Source of the DNA: Acidobacteriota bacterium
GTDB taxonomy: Bacteria; Acidobacteriota; Terriglobia; Acidiferrales; UBA7541
Reading direction: 5' to 3'
NCBI GenBank assembly: GCA_003225315.1
Contig: QHZD01000053.1
Location: 1-62,333 of the forward strand
Length of the DNA: 62,333 nt
Shown: piece after piece, positions 50,238 through 59,185 of the stretch
Numbering within the stretch: the first letter of the stretch is position 1
Layout of the letters: each line of letters begins with the position of its first letter
Translations under genes and position numbers: made by a program
The notes under the pieces: generated by a model
Database searches by the model: none
What the model was told of the DNA's origin: nothing
What the model saw: the letters and a program-made list of their open reading frames with translations, nothing else

Positions 50238-51092
50238 GTGTTTCAGAAGGACTTATTGAAAGGCCGCGCTGTGTTTCTTACCGGCGGCGGGACCGGGCTC
50301 GGCAAGTCGATGGCGTTGCGGTTTGCGGAGTTGGGCGCGCGCATCTTTCTCGTTGGCCGGCGGGAAGATCCGCTGCGAGAGACGTGCGAAGAGATCCACA
50401 GAACAGGCGGTTCAGCCGCGTACACGACTTGCGACGTGCGCGACTATGGGGCCGTCGAAGCCGCAGCGGCGAAGGCTGAGGAACAGTTCGGCGAAATCGA
50501 CACGCTGATCAACAACGCGGCCGGAAATTTCATGGCGCGCACGGAAAAACTGACCCCCAACGGTTTCAACGCCGTCGTCGGCATCGTCCTGAATGGCTCC
50601 TTTCACTGCACGCAGGCATTTGGCAAGCGTTGGATTTCTCGGAAACTCGGCGGCAACGTGCTGAATATCGTGACGACCTACGCGGCCGCCAACTGTGGTT
50701 CAGGATTCGTTGTGCCTTCAGCTTGTGCCAAAGCTGGCGTTTTGGCGATGACTACTTCGCTGGCCGTGGAATGGGCGAAGTATCACATCCGGCTGAACGC
50801 CATCGCACCGGGGCCGTTTCCGACGGAGGGCGCATGGTCGCGTCTGATGCCTTCAAAACAATTTGAAGACCACGCCAAAGACAAGCATCCCATGAAGCGC
50901 TTTGGGAAGCACGAGGAGCTGGCTAACCTCGCGGCCTTTCTCATCAGCGACATGGCGGAGTACATCAATGGCGAGTGCGTGGTGATTGACGGCGCGCAAT
51001 GGTTGCGTGGCGCAGGCGAGTTCAACGATCTGCTGCTCTTGCCCGAAGCTGCCTGGGAACAAATGGAAGCCGCACGCGCGAAAAAAGAATGA
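50238..51092 (+). CDS. 2,4-dienoyl-CoA reductase-like SDR oxidoreductase
   Basis: This 284-aa short-chain dehydrogenase starts at GTG with AAGGTGG upstream. The cofactor motif TGGGTGLG (residues 15-22) and NNAAGNF are present. The active site reads TTYAAANCGSGFVVPSACAKAG, which lines up with human DECR1, where Tyr199 precedes the GSGFVVPSASAKAG segment. The downstream APGPFPTEGAWSRL also fits DECR-type enzymes. It should reduce dienoyl-CoA with NADPH during breakdown of unsaturated fatty acids. It follows the polyketide and TPR genes and might modify acyl starters; that link is speculative. Confidence 0.8.
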   Translation: MFQKDLLKGRAVFLTGGGTGLGKSMALRFAELGARIFLVGRREDPLRETCEEIHRTGGSAAYTTCDVRDYGAVEAAAAKAEEQFGEIDTLINNAAGNFMARTEKLTPNGFNAVVGIVLNGSFHCTQAFGKRWISRKLGGNVLNIVTTYAAANCGSGFVVPSACAKAGVLAMTTSLAVEWAKYHIRLNAIAPGPFPTEGAWSRLMPSKQFEDHAKDKHPMKRFGKHEELANLAAFLISDMAEYINGECVVIDGAQWLRGAGEFNDLLLLPEAAWEQMEAARAKKE

Positions 51093-51096
51093 ATAG

Positions 51097-52491
51097 CTAC
51101 TGAGACAGCGCCCGCTTTCGAAGTTCAACACGCAGTCTAATCTCTCCAATGGATTGCCCATTCGATTCGGCATGAACGCTGATTTCCTGCGGCTCCGGCT
51201 TCTTCGTTTCGGTTTCCGCAACTGCGGGCAACAGGATTTCGATTCTTGTGGCCGCGGGTTGTTTCGCCGCCACGGTGAATTTTCCCGTGCCGGCCTGGAC
51301 CACCCACCCCGCCGGCAGCGAGGCCGCCAGCGAGATTTCCTGCGTCTTTCCCGTTCGGTTTCGCACACACAAAGAAATCACCAGCGTGGTGTGTCCTTGC
51401 AGCGCAATCTCCGGCGGCTCGGGATGCGGAAGATTCATCAGCCCATGGGCGCGCCGGAACTCGGCGTAGAAACTGTACGGGCCGCCGAGCTCCACCAATA
51501 ATTCCGGCCGCGCGGGCTCAGCAGAAACTTCTGGCCGGGCGAAGGGAATCGCACCCGGCGTGACGCCCTCAAAAATATCGCCAGTCACACTGCCACCAAC
51601 CAATGATTTACCGAGCACGAAATGCAGTGCTTCCGTCCAGAAGCTATCTGAGGTGGCCATCTTTTCGATTTGCGTTTCGTCCATTTGCGCCACCTTGTCG
51701 AGAAAAGACTTCGCCTGCGTTTGGTGGGCGCGAAACGAGTCGAGCGCCATTCGCCAATACGGCTGCTTGCCCGATTTGGAAATCTCCTTCACCGAATACT
51801 CCGGGCCTTTCCCGCGAAAAATATCTTCGCGGTCCGCATCCGGAAAGTAATAGATCTTTTTTGGCTGCCACGGCCGAAGGTTCTCAAGAAATGGTTCAAG
51901 ACGTTTGGACGGCCCGGCAATCTGCTCCGGGAAAGCGGTTGCATCGCCGGCAAGATCGAACGCTTCGGTGGCCAGCACGCCGGAAGCCTGATGGTCGCCG
52001 TGATCCTCGCCGATAAAGGTTCCCGGGAGAAACGTGAGAATTACTTCGGGCCGCGTGAGCCTCACGAGCCTCACCAATTGTTCCAGCGACTCGCCGTGGT
52101 CCCAGTTCGCCAGTGACAGCAAGACATTTTGCGATGCCGTATCTTTTCCACCGAGAAACCAGACATTTGTTATTCCGAGGGTTGCCAGGGCGTTGCGCGC
52201 CTCAATCTCTCGAATCGCGCCGAGCGCGGCGGCCTGCTCCCCTCCGGCCTCATTCGCGCCGCTGCTCCCGCGCGTTCCGAAAACGACGGCAATGCGCTTG
52301 TGCTCGTCGAGCGCCCGCGCCAGATACGGAGTCGCCGCGCCTTCATCATCCGGATGCGCCACGACCAGCAGGAGATCCACTTTGTAGCGCTCGTCGGCCG
52401 ACGGGAGTGCCTGCGGTCCCTGCGCCGCGCTGGAAAGTGCGAACGAAAGAAGCGCGAATCCCAAAATCAATGTCTTACTCGATTTTTTCAT
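51097..52491 (-). CDS. Secreted LmbE/PIG-L family deacetylase
   Basis: This 464-aa protein has a signal peptide (ending ALSSAAQG). A PIG-L domain follows with the zinc motif VVAHPDDEGAATP (about residue 45) and later Asp and His in EDHGDHQASG. A C-terminal about 150-residue beta-sandwich (LPAGWVVQAGTGKFTVA) resembles NEW3/NPCBM-type bacterial add-ons. It should remove N-acetyl groups from a sugar or glycoconjugate outside the cytoplasm. Its 3' end lies 4 nt from the converging reductase gene. Confidence 0.87.
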   Translation of the reverse strand: MKKSSKTLILGFALLSFALSSAAQGPQALPSADERYKVDLLLVVAHPDDEGAATPYLARALDEHKRIAVVFGTRGSSGANEAGGEQAAALGAIREIEARNALATLGITNVWFLGGKDTASQNVLLSLANWDHGESLEQLVRLVRLTRPEVILTFLPGTFIGEDHGDHQASGVLATEAFDLAGDATAFPEQIAGPSKRLEPFLENLRPWQPKKIYYFPDADREDIFRGKGPEYSVKEISKSGKQPYWRMALDSFRAHQTQAKSFLDKVAQMDETQIEKMATSDSFWTEALHFVLGKSLVGGSVTGDIFEGVTPGAIPFARPEVSAEPARPELLVELGGPYSFYAEFRRAHGLMNLPHPEPPEIALQGHTTLVISLCVRNRTGKTQEISLAASLPAGWVVQAGTGKFTVAAKQPAATRIEILLPAVAETETKKPEPQEISVHAESNGQSIGEIRLRVELRKRALSQ

Positions 52492-52609
52492 CCCGCTGTC
52501 CCCTGAACATTCCCCGAAAATGTAGAAATAGAAGAGTCTACCTTGTCACATACAACGGTCAAAACGCTCACTTTCACGCCGCTACCAAAAACCGATTGCT
52601 TTGCCAAAA

Positions 52610-52901
52610 TTCGATTTCCGAGCGCACCGCGCGCCTCTCTGTCCCCTATGAAGGCCGTCCTAACGACTACGGCATTCTCGTGATGACCGAGGAGGAGTTG
52701 TACACGCACGGCCTCAAAGCGCATCTCGCCGGATGGCAGATCGGCACGCACGCCAACGGCGACGTTGGCATTGACACAACTCTTCGCGTTTACGAGCGCC
52801 TGCAGCGCGAAAACCCGCGCCGCGATCCGCGCTTCCACCTCGAACACTGCACGGTCGTGAATGACGGCTTGATCGCGCGAGCGAGCCAAGAGCCGGAGTA
52901 A
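52610..52901 (+). pseudogene. Remnant of a YtcJ-like amidohydrolase
   Basis: About 95 residues match the C-terminal third of YtcJ/AepA-type amidohydrolases: SISERTARLSVPYEGRPNDYG, LKAHLAGWQIGTHANGDVGID and DPRFHLEHCTVVNDGLI, including the metal-binding His pairs. There is no N-terminal half, no metal HxH motif and no start or ribosome-binding site. The frame stops soon after GLIARASQEPE. It is a leftover of a deleted gene between the deacetylase and the VOC gene. Confidence 0.75.
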
Positions 52902-52926
52902 ATGGCGCAGGAGTCGAGACGAGGGC

Positions 52927-53658
52927 TTATGTGCTGAGCTTGACGTCGCCCTTTGGTCCGCTGATGAGGGCGTGAAGGCGGGCTTTGTCGCTGCGCTGAA
53001 CGGGAAGATCGAGACCGATACGTTTGAGGGTCGAAGAGAGTTCCTCGGGATCGGCGCTCAGGATTTCAAAATAATCCAGCTCGCAACGCGCGGGAGCGTC
53101 TTTGGAAGGGTGGACCGAATCGGCGCTCCATTCGATGAAGAAGGGGAGGAGGCCGCCACGGTCGTCGGCGAGATTGATGGTTTTCCAGTTGAGGACGTGG
53201 CCATCGGGACGTTTTCGGGAGCCGTCGTCCGGGCCGGTGAAAGCGATTTTGTTTTCGCTGAGTTGCTTTGCGACGGCGGCGATGTCCGGAGGATGGACGG
53301 CCCAGCCGATGAGGCGCGGGTCGGTCATTTGGCGGATTTGTGGGAAGTGGACGATCTTTTGCTGCGCAGGATCGGGAGCGATGATTTCCAGATAGCGGCG
53401 TTCGCCGAGCGAGAGGAGCGCGTTGCGCGTGCCGCGGCCGGGATGGACTCCGCCGATGGCGGGGCGGACGCCAGTGGCTTCTTCGACGGCTTCGATGCCG
53501 CGATCAAGATCGTTGCAGCCGAGAATAATGTGATCGAGCAAAGCGGGCACGTCATCGTCGGCCGTGTCATCGGCGTTCTCGGCCAAAGCCAGCGACGGAA
53601 CGGCTAGTGCGCCGCCGGTTAGCGCAAGAAAGTTTCGGCGAGAAAAAATTGGTGACAT
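52927..53658 (-). CDS. Exported VOC (glyoxalase-like) protein
   Basis: This 243-aa protein has a twin-arginine-like signal (SRRNFLALTGGALAVPSLA). A glyoxalase-like fold of the PF13468 type follows: LLDHIILGCNDLDRGIEAVEEATGVRP, GGVHPGRGTRNALLSLGERRYLEIIAPD and GGLLPFFIEW. His and Glu from these segments probably bind a metal. The exported location is common for this family in Acidobacteriota. The substrate is unknown. Confidence 0.82.
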   Translation of the reverse strand: MSPIFSRRNFLALTGGALAVPSLALAENADDTADDDVPALLDHIILGCNDLDRGIEAVEEATGVRPAIGGVHPGRGTRNALLSLGERRYLEIIAPDPAQQKIVHFPQIRQMTDPRLIGWAVHPPDIAAVAKQLSENKIAFTGPDDGSRKRPDGHVLNWKTINLADDRGGLLPFFIEWSADSVHPSKDAPARCELDYFEILSADPEELSSTLKRIGLDLPVQRSDKARLHALISGPKGDVKLST

Positions 53659-53692
53659 TCACATTCTCCAATAAAGCGTGGGCGATTCCCGG

Positions 53693-54346
53693 CTAGAGCG
53701 AAATTTCCGATGTGCGCTGGCCGCGCTTGCTCAAATAATGATGCCAAAAGAGTCGAGCGGCTACCGCCCGCCAGGGACGCCATGGCGCGGACATTTTTTC
53801 CAGGCGTTCGGGCGAAGGACGCCGGCGAAGGCGTTTTACTTCCTGAACGGCCGTGGCCAACGCCAGATCGCCGGTCGGCCAGATGTCCGGGCGGCGAAGC
53901 GCGCTCAATAGATAGATGTCGGCGGTCCATTTTCCGATGCCTTTGAAGGCTACAAGCATTTTGCGGGCAGCATCGTCGTGAAGATCGTGGAGATAGCGAA
54001 GGTCGAAGTGACGGCGGGAGAGCGATTCGGCGAGGAGGCGCGTGTACAGAGTTTTCTGGCGGCTGAAGCCGATGCGCAGCAGCTCGGCGTCGGTGAGGCT
54101 CAGGAAACGAGCTGGAGTGAGCGGGCGGACGGCGGCTTTCAGGCGGTCGAACGCCGCTTTCGCGGAGGCGAGAGAGACTTGCTGCTCGAGAATGATGTAG
54201 ACGAGAGTCGGAAACCCCGGCTCGCGAACCCAGAGCGGGGGCGGGCCGTAGGTGTCAATTACGCGGACGAAATCTGGATCTCGCTTAGCCAAGCGCCGTA
54301 CATGCGACGCGAATGACCGTTCATCAAGAAGAGGATGCGGAGTCAC
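53693..54346 (-). CDS. AlkA-like DNA-3-methyladenine glycosylase
   Basis: This 217-aa protein is an HhH-GPD base-excision enzyme. It has ILEQQVSLASAKAAFDRLK, the helix-hairpin-helix FKGIGKWTADIYLLSALRR (about residue 136), and the catalytic Asp in WPTGDLAL. It should remove alkylated bases such as 3-methyladenine from DNA. It lacks the N-terminal regulatory domain of AlkA. It sits alone beside the VOC gene. Confidence 0.87.
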   Translation of the reverse strand: MTPHPLLDERSFASHVRRLAKRDPDFVRVIDTYGPPPLWVREPGFPTLVYIILEQQVSLASAKAAFDRLKAAVRPLTPARFLSLTDAELLRIGFSRQKTLYTRLLAESLSRRHFDLRYLHDLHDDAARKMLVAFKGIGKWTADIYLLSALRRPDIWPTGDLALATAVQEVKRLRRRPSPERLEKMSAPWRPWRAVAARLFWHHYLSKRGQRTSEISL

Positions 54347-54410
54347 TTTTTTGTGTCTGAAGGTTTCACTTGGCAGGGATCGGGGTCATTCGGGCCACAT
54401 CGGATGTCGA

Positions 54411-54626
54411 TCATAACTTCGGAGAAGTACCAATCACCGTCACGAAATAGCGCATACATTGAGGAATGGTGATGCTCAATTCGTTGAAGACGTGACGCGT
54501 CTCTTTAGGTATAGGTTCGAAGAGTGCTTCGCCATTAGGAAGAGTGACCTCTTGAGCCGACCCCTGCGCTAAAGCCGTGAAGAGAACCACGGCCACCATG
54601 AGCCGGACTGTCCAAACGGCCGACAT
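54411..54626 (-). CDS. Small secreted protein, hypothetical
   Basis: This 71-aa product has a signal peptide (VRLMVAVVLFTALAQGSAQ) and a short mature part (ETRHVFNELSITIPQC). It begins just after thrS on the same strand. The ATG at 54626 was preferred to a TTG overlapping the thrS stop. No ribosome-binding site is strong. No family is recognised. Confidence 0.45.
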   Translation of the reverse strand: MSAVWTVRLMVAVVLFTALAQGSAQEVTLPNGEALFEPIPKETRHVFNELSITIPQCMRYFVTVIGTSPKL

Positions 54627-54634
54627 AAGTAGTC

Positions 54635-56614
54635 TCAAGATGTCGCGCGGGAATCGACTTCGCGCTGGAGCGCCTCGACGAGTTCTGCGAGAGGCTTGGG
54701 GCCGAGGTCGCCTTTGCTGCGGTGGCGGACGGAGACAGTGCCGGCTTCGGCTTCCTTGGGGCCGACGACCAGCATGTAGGGAATTTTCTGGAGCTGCGCG
54801 TCGCGGATTTTTGCCGGCAGCTTTTCGTTGCGGTCGTCGAGGTGCACGCGAAGATTATGGCGCTTCAGAGTTTCGGTAACGTGCTTGGCGTAATCGGCTA
54901 CTTTTTCGCTGACCGGGCAAACTTCCACCTGCACGGGCGCAAGCCAGAGCGGAAAGGCGCCGGCGTAATGCTCGATCAAGATGCCGAAGAAACGCTCGAC
55001 GGAGCCGAGCAGCGCGCGATGAACCATAAGAGGCTGATGCTTCGAGCCGTCTTCGCCGACATATTGCAAACCGAAGCGCGCGGGTAAATTGAAGTCAAAC
55101 TGCACAGTGGTGAGCTGCCAGGAACGGCCGATGGCGTCAATGAGCTTGACGTCGATTTTCGGGCCGTAGAAGGCGGCTTCGCCTTCCATCTTCTTATACG
55201 GGATGTTCATGCGCTGCATGGTGTCGGCGAGCGCGGCGGTGGCGCGATGCCAGTCTTCGGGCTTGCCGGCGTAATTCTCCGGATGCGCGGGATCCCAATC
55301 GGAGAGCTCAACTTCAAATTTGTCGAAGCCGAAATTTTTCATCACGGCAAAAGCGAAGTCGACGCAAGCCTCGACTTCGGATTCGATTTGCGAGGGCATG
55401 CAGAAAATGTGCGCGTCGTCCTGGGTGAAGCCGCGCACGCGGAGCAAGCCGTGAAGCACGCCGCTGCGTTCGTAGCGATAGACAGTACCAAGCTCAGCGA
55501 GGCGGACGGGAAGATCGCGGTAGCTGCGGAGCTTTGATTTGTAAATCAAGATGTGGCCGGGGCAATTCATGGGCTTGAGCTGGTAGTCGGCCTTTTCGAC
55601 TTCGACGGCGCCGAACATATTGTCCCGGTAAAAGTTGGTATGGCCGCTGGTTTTCCAGAGGTCCAGACGCATGATGTGCGGCGTGTAAACAAGGTCGTAG
55701 CCGCGCTTGAGCAACTCTTCGCGCAGCCAGTCTTCGACAATCTTCCGAATCAAGCCGCCCTTGGGATGCCAGAAAATCAGGCCGGGGCCGGCCTCTTCCT
55801 GAATACTGAACAGGTCGAGCTCGACGCCGAGCTTGCGATGATCGCGGCGCTTGGCTTCCTCGATGCGGTGCAGATGCTCGTCCAGCTCTTTTTGCGTGAA
55901 GAAAGCGACCGCGTAAATGCGCTGAAGCTGCGGATTGCCTTCCTGGCCCTTCCAGTAGGCGCCGGCGACGTTCATCAATTTGAACGCCTGGATGCGTTTG
56001 GTGGAAGGAATGTGTGGGCCGCGGCAGAAGTCGATGAATTTTCCCGTGGTGTAGAAGGAGACCATCGGTTCGGTGGCTTTTTCTTCCACCAATTCGCACT
56101 TGAAAATCTGGTTGTTCTTTTTGTAGAGATCGAGCGCTTCGGGCTTGGGAATGAGCTTGCGCTCGTTCGGCAGGTCCTGGGCCGCAAGCTCGTGCATCTT
56201 TTTCTCAATTTTGGCGAGGTCTTCCGTCGTGAACGGTTCCTCGCGCAGGAATTCGTAGAAAAAGCCGGTGTCAATCGGCGGGCCGATGCCTAGCTTCACG
56301 TTAGGATACAACTCCATTACTGCCGCCGCGAGCAGATGCGCGGCAGAATGGCGAAAAACAAAGAGCGAGTCGGGATCTTTCTCGGTGAGAATCTGCAGCT
56401 TAACGTCACGGTCAAGCGGCCGGCGCAAGTCGACTAACTCGCCCTCGCCGTTTTTTTCCGGTGCCTCCCTCCCGGACGCTGGCGCGGCCACGCGCGCTAC
56501 AAGGGCTGCATCGGCGAGTCGCGGAGATATGCTTCGCGCGACGTCCGCAGGTGTCGTGCCTTTGGGCACGTCTTTGACGCTGCCATCCGGAAGTGTGATG
56601 TGAATCTGCTCCAT
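54635..56614 (-). CDS. thrS: Threonyl-tRNA synthetase
   Basis: This protein of about 659 aa attaches threonine to tRNA-Thr. The order is standard: TGS domain (ITLPDGSVKDVPKGTT), editing domain with HSAAHLLAAAV and its zinc ligands, class II core with motif 2 (GTVYRYERSGVLHGLLRVRGF), zinc Cys in KPMNCPGHILIYK, motif 3 near the end of the core (GSVERFFGILIEH), and the anticodon-binding domain. AGGTGAG precedes the ATG at 56614; a GTG at 56626 is the alternative. I looked for a T-box leader upstream and found none. Confidence 0.95.
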   Translation of the reverse strand: MEQIHITLPDGSVKDVPKGTTPADVARSISPRLADAALVARVAAPASGREAPEKNGEGELVDLRRPLDRDVKLQILTEKDPDSLFVFRHSAAHLLAAAVMELYPNVKLGIGPPIDTGFFYEFLREEPFTTEDLAKIEKKMHELAAQDLPNERKLIPKPEALDLYKKNNQIFKCELVEEKATEPMVSFYTTGKFIDFCRGPHIPSTKRIQAFKLMNVAGAYWKGQEGNPQLQRIYAVAFFTQKELDEHLHRIEEAKRRDHRKLGVELDLFSIQEEAGPGLIFWHPKGGLIRKIVEDWLREELLKRGYDLVYTPHIMRLDLWKTSGHTNFYRDNMFGAVEVEKADYQLKPMNCPGHILIYKSKLRSYRDLPVRLAELGTVYRYERSGVLHGLLRVRGFTQDDAHIFCMPSQIESEVEACVDFAFAVMKNFGFDKFEVELSDWDPAHPENYAGKPEDWHRATAALADTMQRMNIPYKKMEGEAAFYGPKIDVKLIDAIGRSWQLTTVQFDFNLPARFGLQYVGEDGSKHQPLMVHRALLGSVERFFGILIEHYAGAFPLWLAPVQVEVCPVSEKVADYAKHVTETLKRHNLRVHLDDRNEKLPAKIRDAQLQKIPYMLVVGPKEAEAGTVSVRHRSKGDLGPKPLAELVEALQREVDSRATS

Positions 56615-56752
56615 GCGCGTGCTCACCTGACCAGAGAAACAACAAGCTTATCGGCGGCTTCCCGCTGGGTCAAGGCGATGTGGACGGTTTCTCGCTTGCC
56701 GGCATCCTGTTGGGAGCCGGGGACGTGTTAGGATGGCCCGCTGACCGCAACA

Positions 56753-58849
56753 ATGATTGGACAAACGCTGGATCACTACCGAATCACCGCGCAGCTTGGC
56801 GAAGGCGGCATGGGTGTGGTTTATCGCGCGCGGGATGAGGTGCTGAACCGCGACGTGGCGCTGAAGCTGCTGGCCCAAGGGACGATCGACAAGGTCGGCA
56901 GCGGCCATTTGCTCCGCGAAGCGCAGACGGCCTCGTCGCTGAGCCATCCAAATATTTGCACCATTCACCAGGTGGGACAGACCGGCGATGACTTCTACGT
57001 GGTGATGGAACTGATTGAGGGGCGGGCGTTCAGCGACTTGCTCACCGCGACGGGCCTCTCGATGGAAACGGTAACGCGCTACGGCGCGCAAATCGCGGAC
57101 GCGCTGGCGCACGCGCATGACCGCGGAATCGTGCACCGCGACCTGAAGGGCTCCAACGTGATGGTAACCGGCGACGGGCGCGTGAAGGTGCTGGATTTCG
57201 GGCTGGCCACCCGCATGGAGCGCGAGGAAATCAGCGAGCTCACACTCTCCTACGACACGCTGGAAAGCAAGCTGGTGGGAACGCTGCCGTACATGTCCCC
57301 GGAAGTTTTGCGCGGGCACAAGGCGGATCACCTGAGCGATATATGGGCGCTTGGCGTGCTGCTCTATGAAGCGGCCGGGGGAAGGCTGCCGTTTCGCGGG
57401 AAAACGGGCTTCGAGGTGACTTCGGCGATCCTGCGCGAGCCGCCTCCGCCCCTGCCGCCGTCCGTTCCACACGGGCTGGCCTCGGTCACCCAGCGCTGCT
57501 TGATGAAGGAGCCGGCGGAGCGTTACCAGCGGGCCAGCGAAGTGCGCGCGGCTCTGGACGCGCTACAAGGCGCCGTGATGCAGAGCCGGCATCCCTCGGA
57601 AGAAACGCGAGGTCCGCGGACGCTGGTACTCCGCGGGATGGAACACCTCAAGGTGAAAAACGGGGACGTGCTTCTCCTGATCGGTACGAACAAAGGAGCT
57701 TTTTTGCTGCGGTCGTCGCGGGACCGCGCGCGGTGGGATGTCGCAGGACCGTATTTTCACGGCCAGGGCGTGTACGCGATGGGATACGACGGCCGGAACG
57801 GGCGGCACCGCCTGTGGGTTTCGACGAACAGCTTGATGTGGGGAACGTTCTTGCGGTCGAGCGATGACTTCGGGAGAATCTGGACCAATCCGTTGGAAGC
57901 GAGCATCCGGTTTCCCGTCGAATCCGGAGCGGCGCTGAAAAATATTTGGCAATTGTGCCTGGGCCGCGCGGATGAACCCGACACGCTTTATTGCGGCGTG
58001 GAGCCGGCGGCGCTCTTCGAGTCGCGGGATGCAGGCGAGTCTTGGTCGCTGGTTCGCGCGCTGTACGATCATCCACACCGGCCGCGCTGGATGCCGAGCA
58101 ACGGCGGGCTGTTTCTGCACACCATCGTGCCCGATCCGGAAAATAAAGCGCGGATGTATGTAGGAGTGTCCGCAGGCGGAGTCTACCGTACCGAAGACGG
58201 CGGGAACACCTGGCAGGCGCGGAACAGTGGAATTCGCGTGGTGTTCATGCCGGAGAAGTATCCGGAATTCGGGCAATGCGTGCATAAAATCGTGCTGCAC
58301 GAATCGCGCCCGGAGCGATTGTTCCTGCAAAACCACTGGGGGCTGTATCGTTCGGACAACCGGGGCGATTCGTGGCAGGACATCGCGCGCGGGGTGCCTT
58401 CGGACTTCGGTTTCGCAATGCTGATGCATCCGCACGACAAGGACTGCGTGTACATCGTGCCGGTGGAATCGGACGAGTTTCGCTGCACGCCGGAAGGGCG
58501 CTTGCGTGTTTACCGCACGCGAAATGCCGGTGGCTCTTGGGAGTCTTTGGAACGCGGGTTGCCGCAGCATGGGGCGTACGAAACCGTTTTGCGGGATGCC
58601 TTCGCGACGGATTCACTGGACCCGGTGGGGCTTTATTTCGGGACGCGGAGCGGAAGGCTGTACGCCTCGAAAGACGAAGGGAAAAGCTGGAAGAAAATCC
58701 TGGAAGGGCTGCCGCAGATCGTGTGCGTCAAAGCCGCCGTAATCCAAATGGATGGTGTGCCCGAGGCCAGGCCGCGCCCGAAGGAGAAACCCGCGGCAAA
58801 GCGGAAAACTGCGCGCACGAAAAGCGTCAGGCGCGGGAACAGGCGGTGA
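56753..58849 (+). CDS. Ser/Thr kinase fused to a BNR beta-propeller
   Basis: This 698-aa protein has an N-terminal Hanks kinase (about residues 8-275): the glycine loop GEGGMGVVYRARD, the lysine in VALKLL, HRDLKGSN, DFGLA and the activation segment to YMSPEVL. It should be active. After a short linker with no membrane helix, a propeller starts near residue 300. Six Asp-box repeats are visible (SSDDFGRIW, SRDAGESW, TEDGGNTW, SDNRGDSW, TRNAGGSW, SKDEGKSW), as in sialidase/BNR proteins. The end is basic (KRKTARTKSVRRGNRR). Its stop overlaps the next gene's ATG (TGATG). Cytosolic location is inferred from the lack of a signal. Confidence 0.88.
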   Translation: MIGQTLDHYRITAQLGEGGMGVVYRARDEVLNRDVALKLLAQGTIDKVGSGHLLREAQTASSLSHPNICTIHQVGQTGDDFYVVMELIEGRAFSDLLTATGLSMETVTRYGAQIADALAHAHDRGIVHRDLKGSNVMVTGDGRVKVLDFGLATRMEREEISELTLSYDTLESKLVGTLPYMSPEVLRGHKADHLSDIWALGVLLYEAAGGRLPFRGKTGFEVTSAILREPPPPLPPSVPHGLASVTQRCLMKEPAERYQRASEVRAALDALQGAVMQSRHPSEETRGPRTLVLRGMEHLKVKNGDVLLLIGTNKGAFLLRSSRDRARWDVAGPYFHGQGVYAMGYDGRNGRHRLWVSTNSLMWGTFLRSSDDFGRIWTNPLEASIRFPVESGAALKNIWQLCLGRADEPDTLYCGVEPAALFESRDAGESWSLVRALYDHPHRPRWMPSNGGLFLHTIVPDPENKARMYVGVSAGGVYRTEDGGNTWQARNSGIRVVFMPEKYPEFGQCVHKIVLHESRPERLFLQNHWGLYRSDNRGDSWQDIARGVPSDFGFAMLMHPHDKDCVYIVPVESDEFRCTPEGRLRVYRTRNAGGSWESLERGLPQHGAYETVLRDAFATDSLDPVGLYFGTRSGRLYASKDEGKSWKKILEGLPQIVCVKAAVIQMDGVPEARPRPKEKPAAKRKTARTKSVRRGNRR

Positions 58850-59148
58850 TGCAGGTCGTATTCAACATTCCCGGACCGCTGCGCGAGTTCACAGAGAACC
58901 GCAGCAGCGTGCCGGTTGAAGTGAAGGAAGGCGCGGAGTTGCGCGCGGCTTTGCAGGCGCTGTTCGCGGCACACCCGGGACTCCGTGACCGGGTCCTGAC
59001 CGAATCCGGCGAAACGCGACGGCACGTGAATATTTTTGTGGCCAACGAAGACATTCGCTACACCGGCGGACTCGCGATGCCAATTCGGGACGGCGTGGAA
59101 ATTTCGATTGTGCCAGCGATCAGCGGCGGCATTCCGCAGTGTCATTAA
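58849..59148 (+). CDS. MoaD/ThiS-like ubiquitin-fold protein with a tail after Gly-Gly
   Basis: This 99-aa protein has a MoaD/ThiS fold: VVFNIPGPLREFTENRSSVPV, the helix LRAALQALFAAHPGLRDRVL, VNIFVANEDIRYTGGLAMP and DGVEISIVPAISGG. In sulfur carriers the Gly-Gly is the C-terminus, but here PQCH follows an Ile after it. A peptidase might remove the tail, or the protein may not be a sulfur carrier. Its ATG overlaps the kinase-propeller stop, so both are made together. No ThiF-like enzyme or JAB peptidase is encoded in the window. Confidence 0.8.
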   Translation: MQVVFNIPGPLREFTENRSSVPVEVKEGAELRAALQALFAAHPGLRDRVLTESGETRRHVNIFVANEDIRYTGGLAMPIRDGVEISIVPAISGGIPQCH

Positions 59149-59185
59149 GCAACGGTTCTGACTGGTAGCTGGGCGAACCAGTTTT

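Noticed and set aside
56615-56752. T-box leader upstream of thrS
   Set aside because: No T-box consensus or terminator was recognised.
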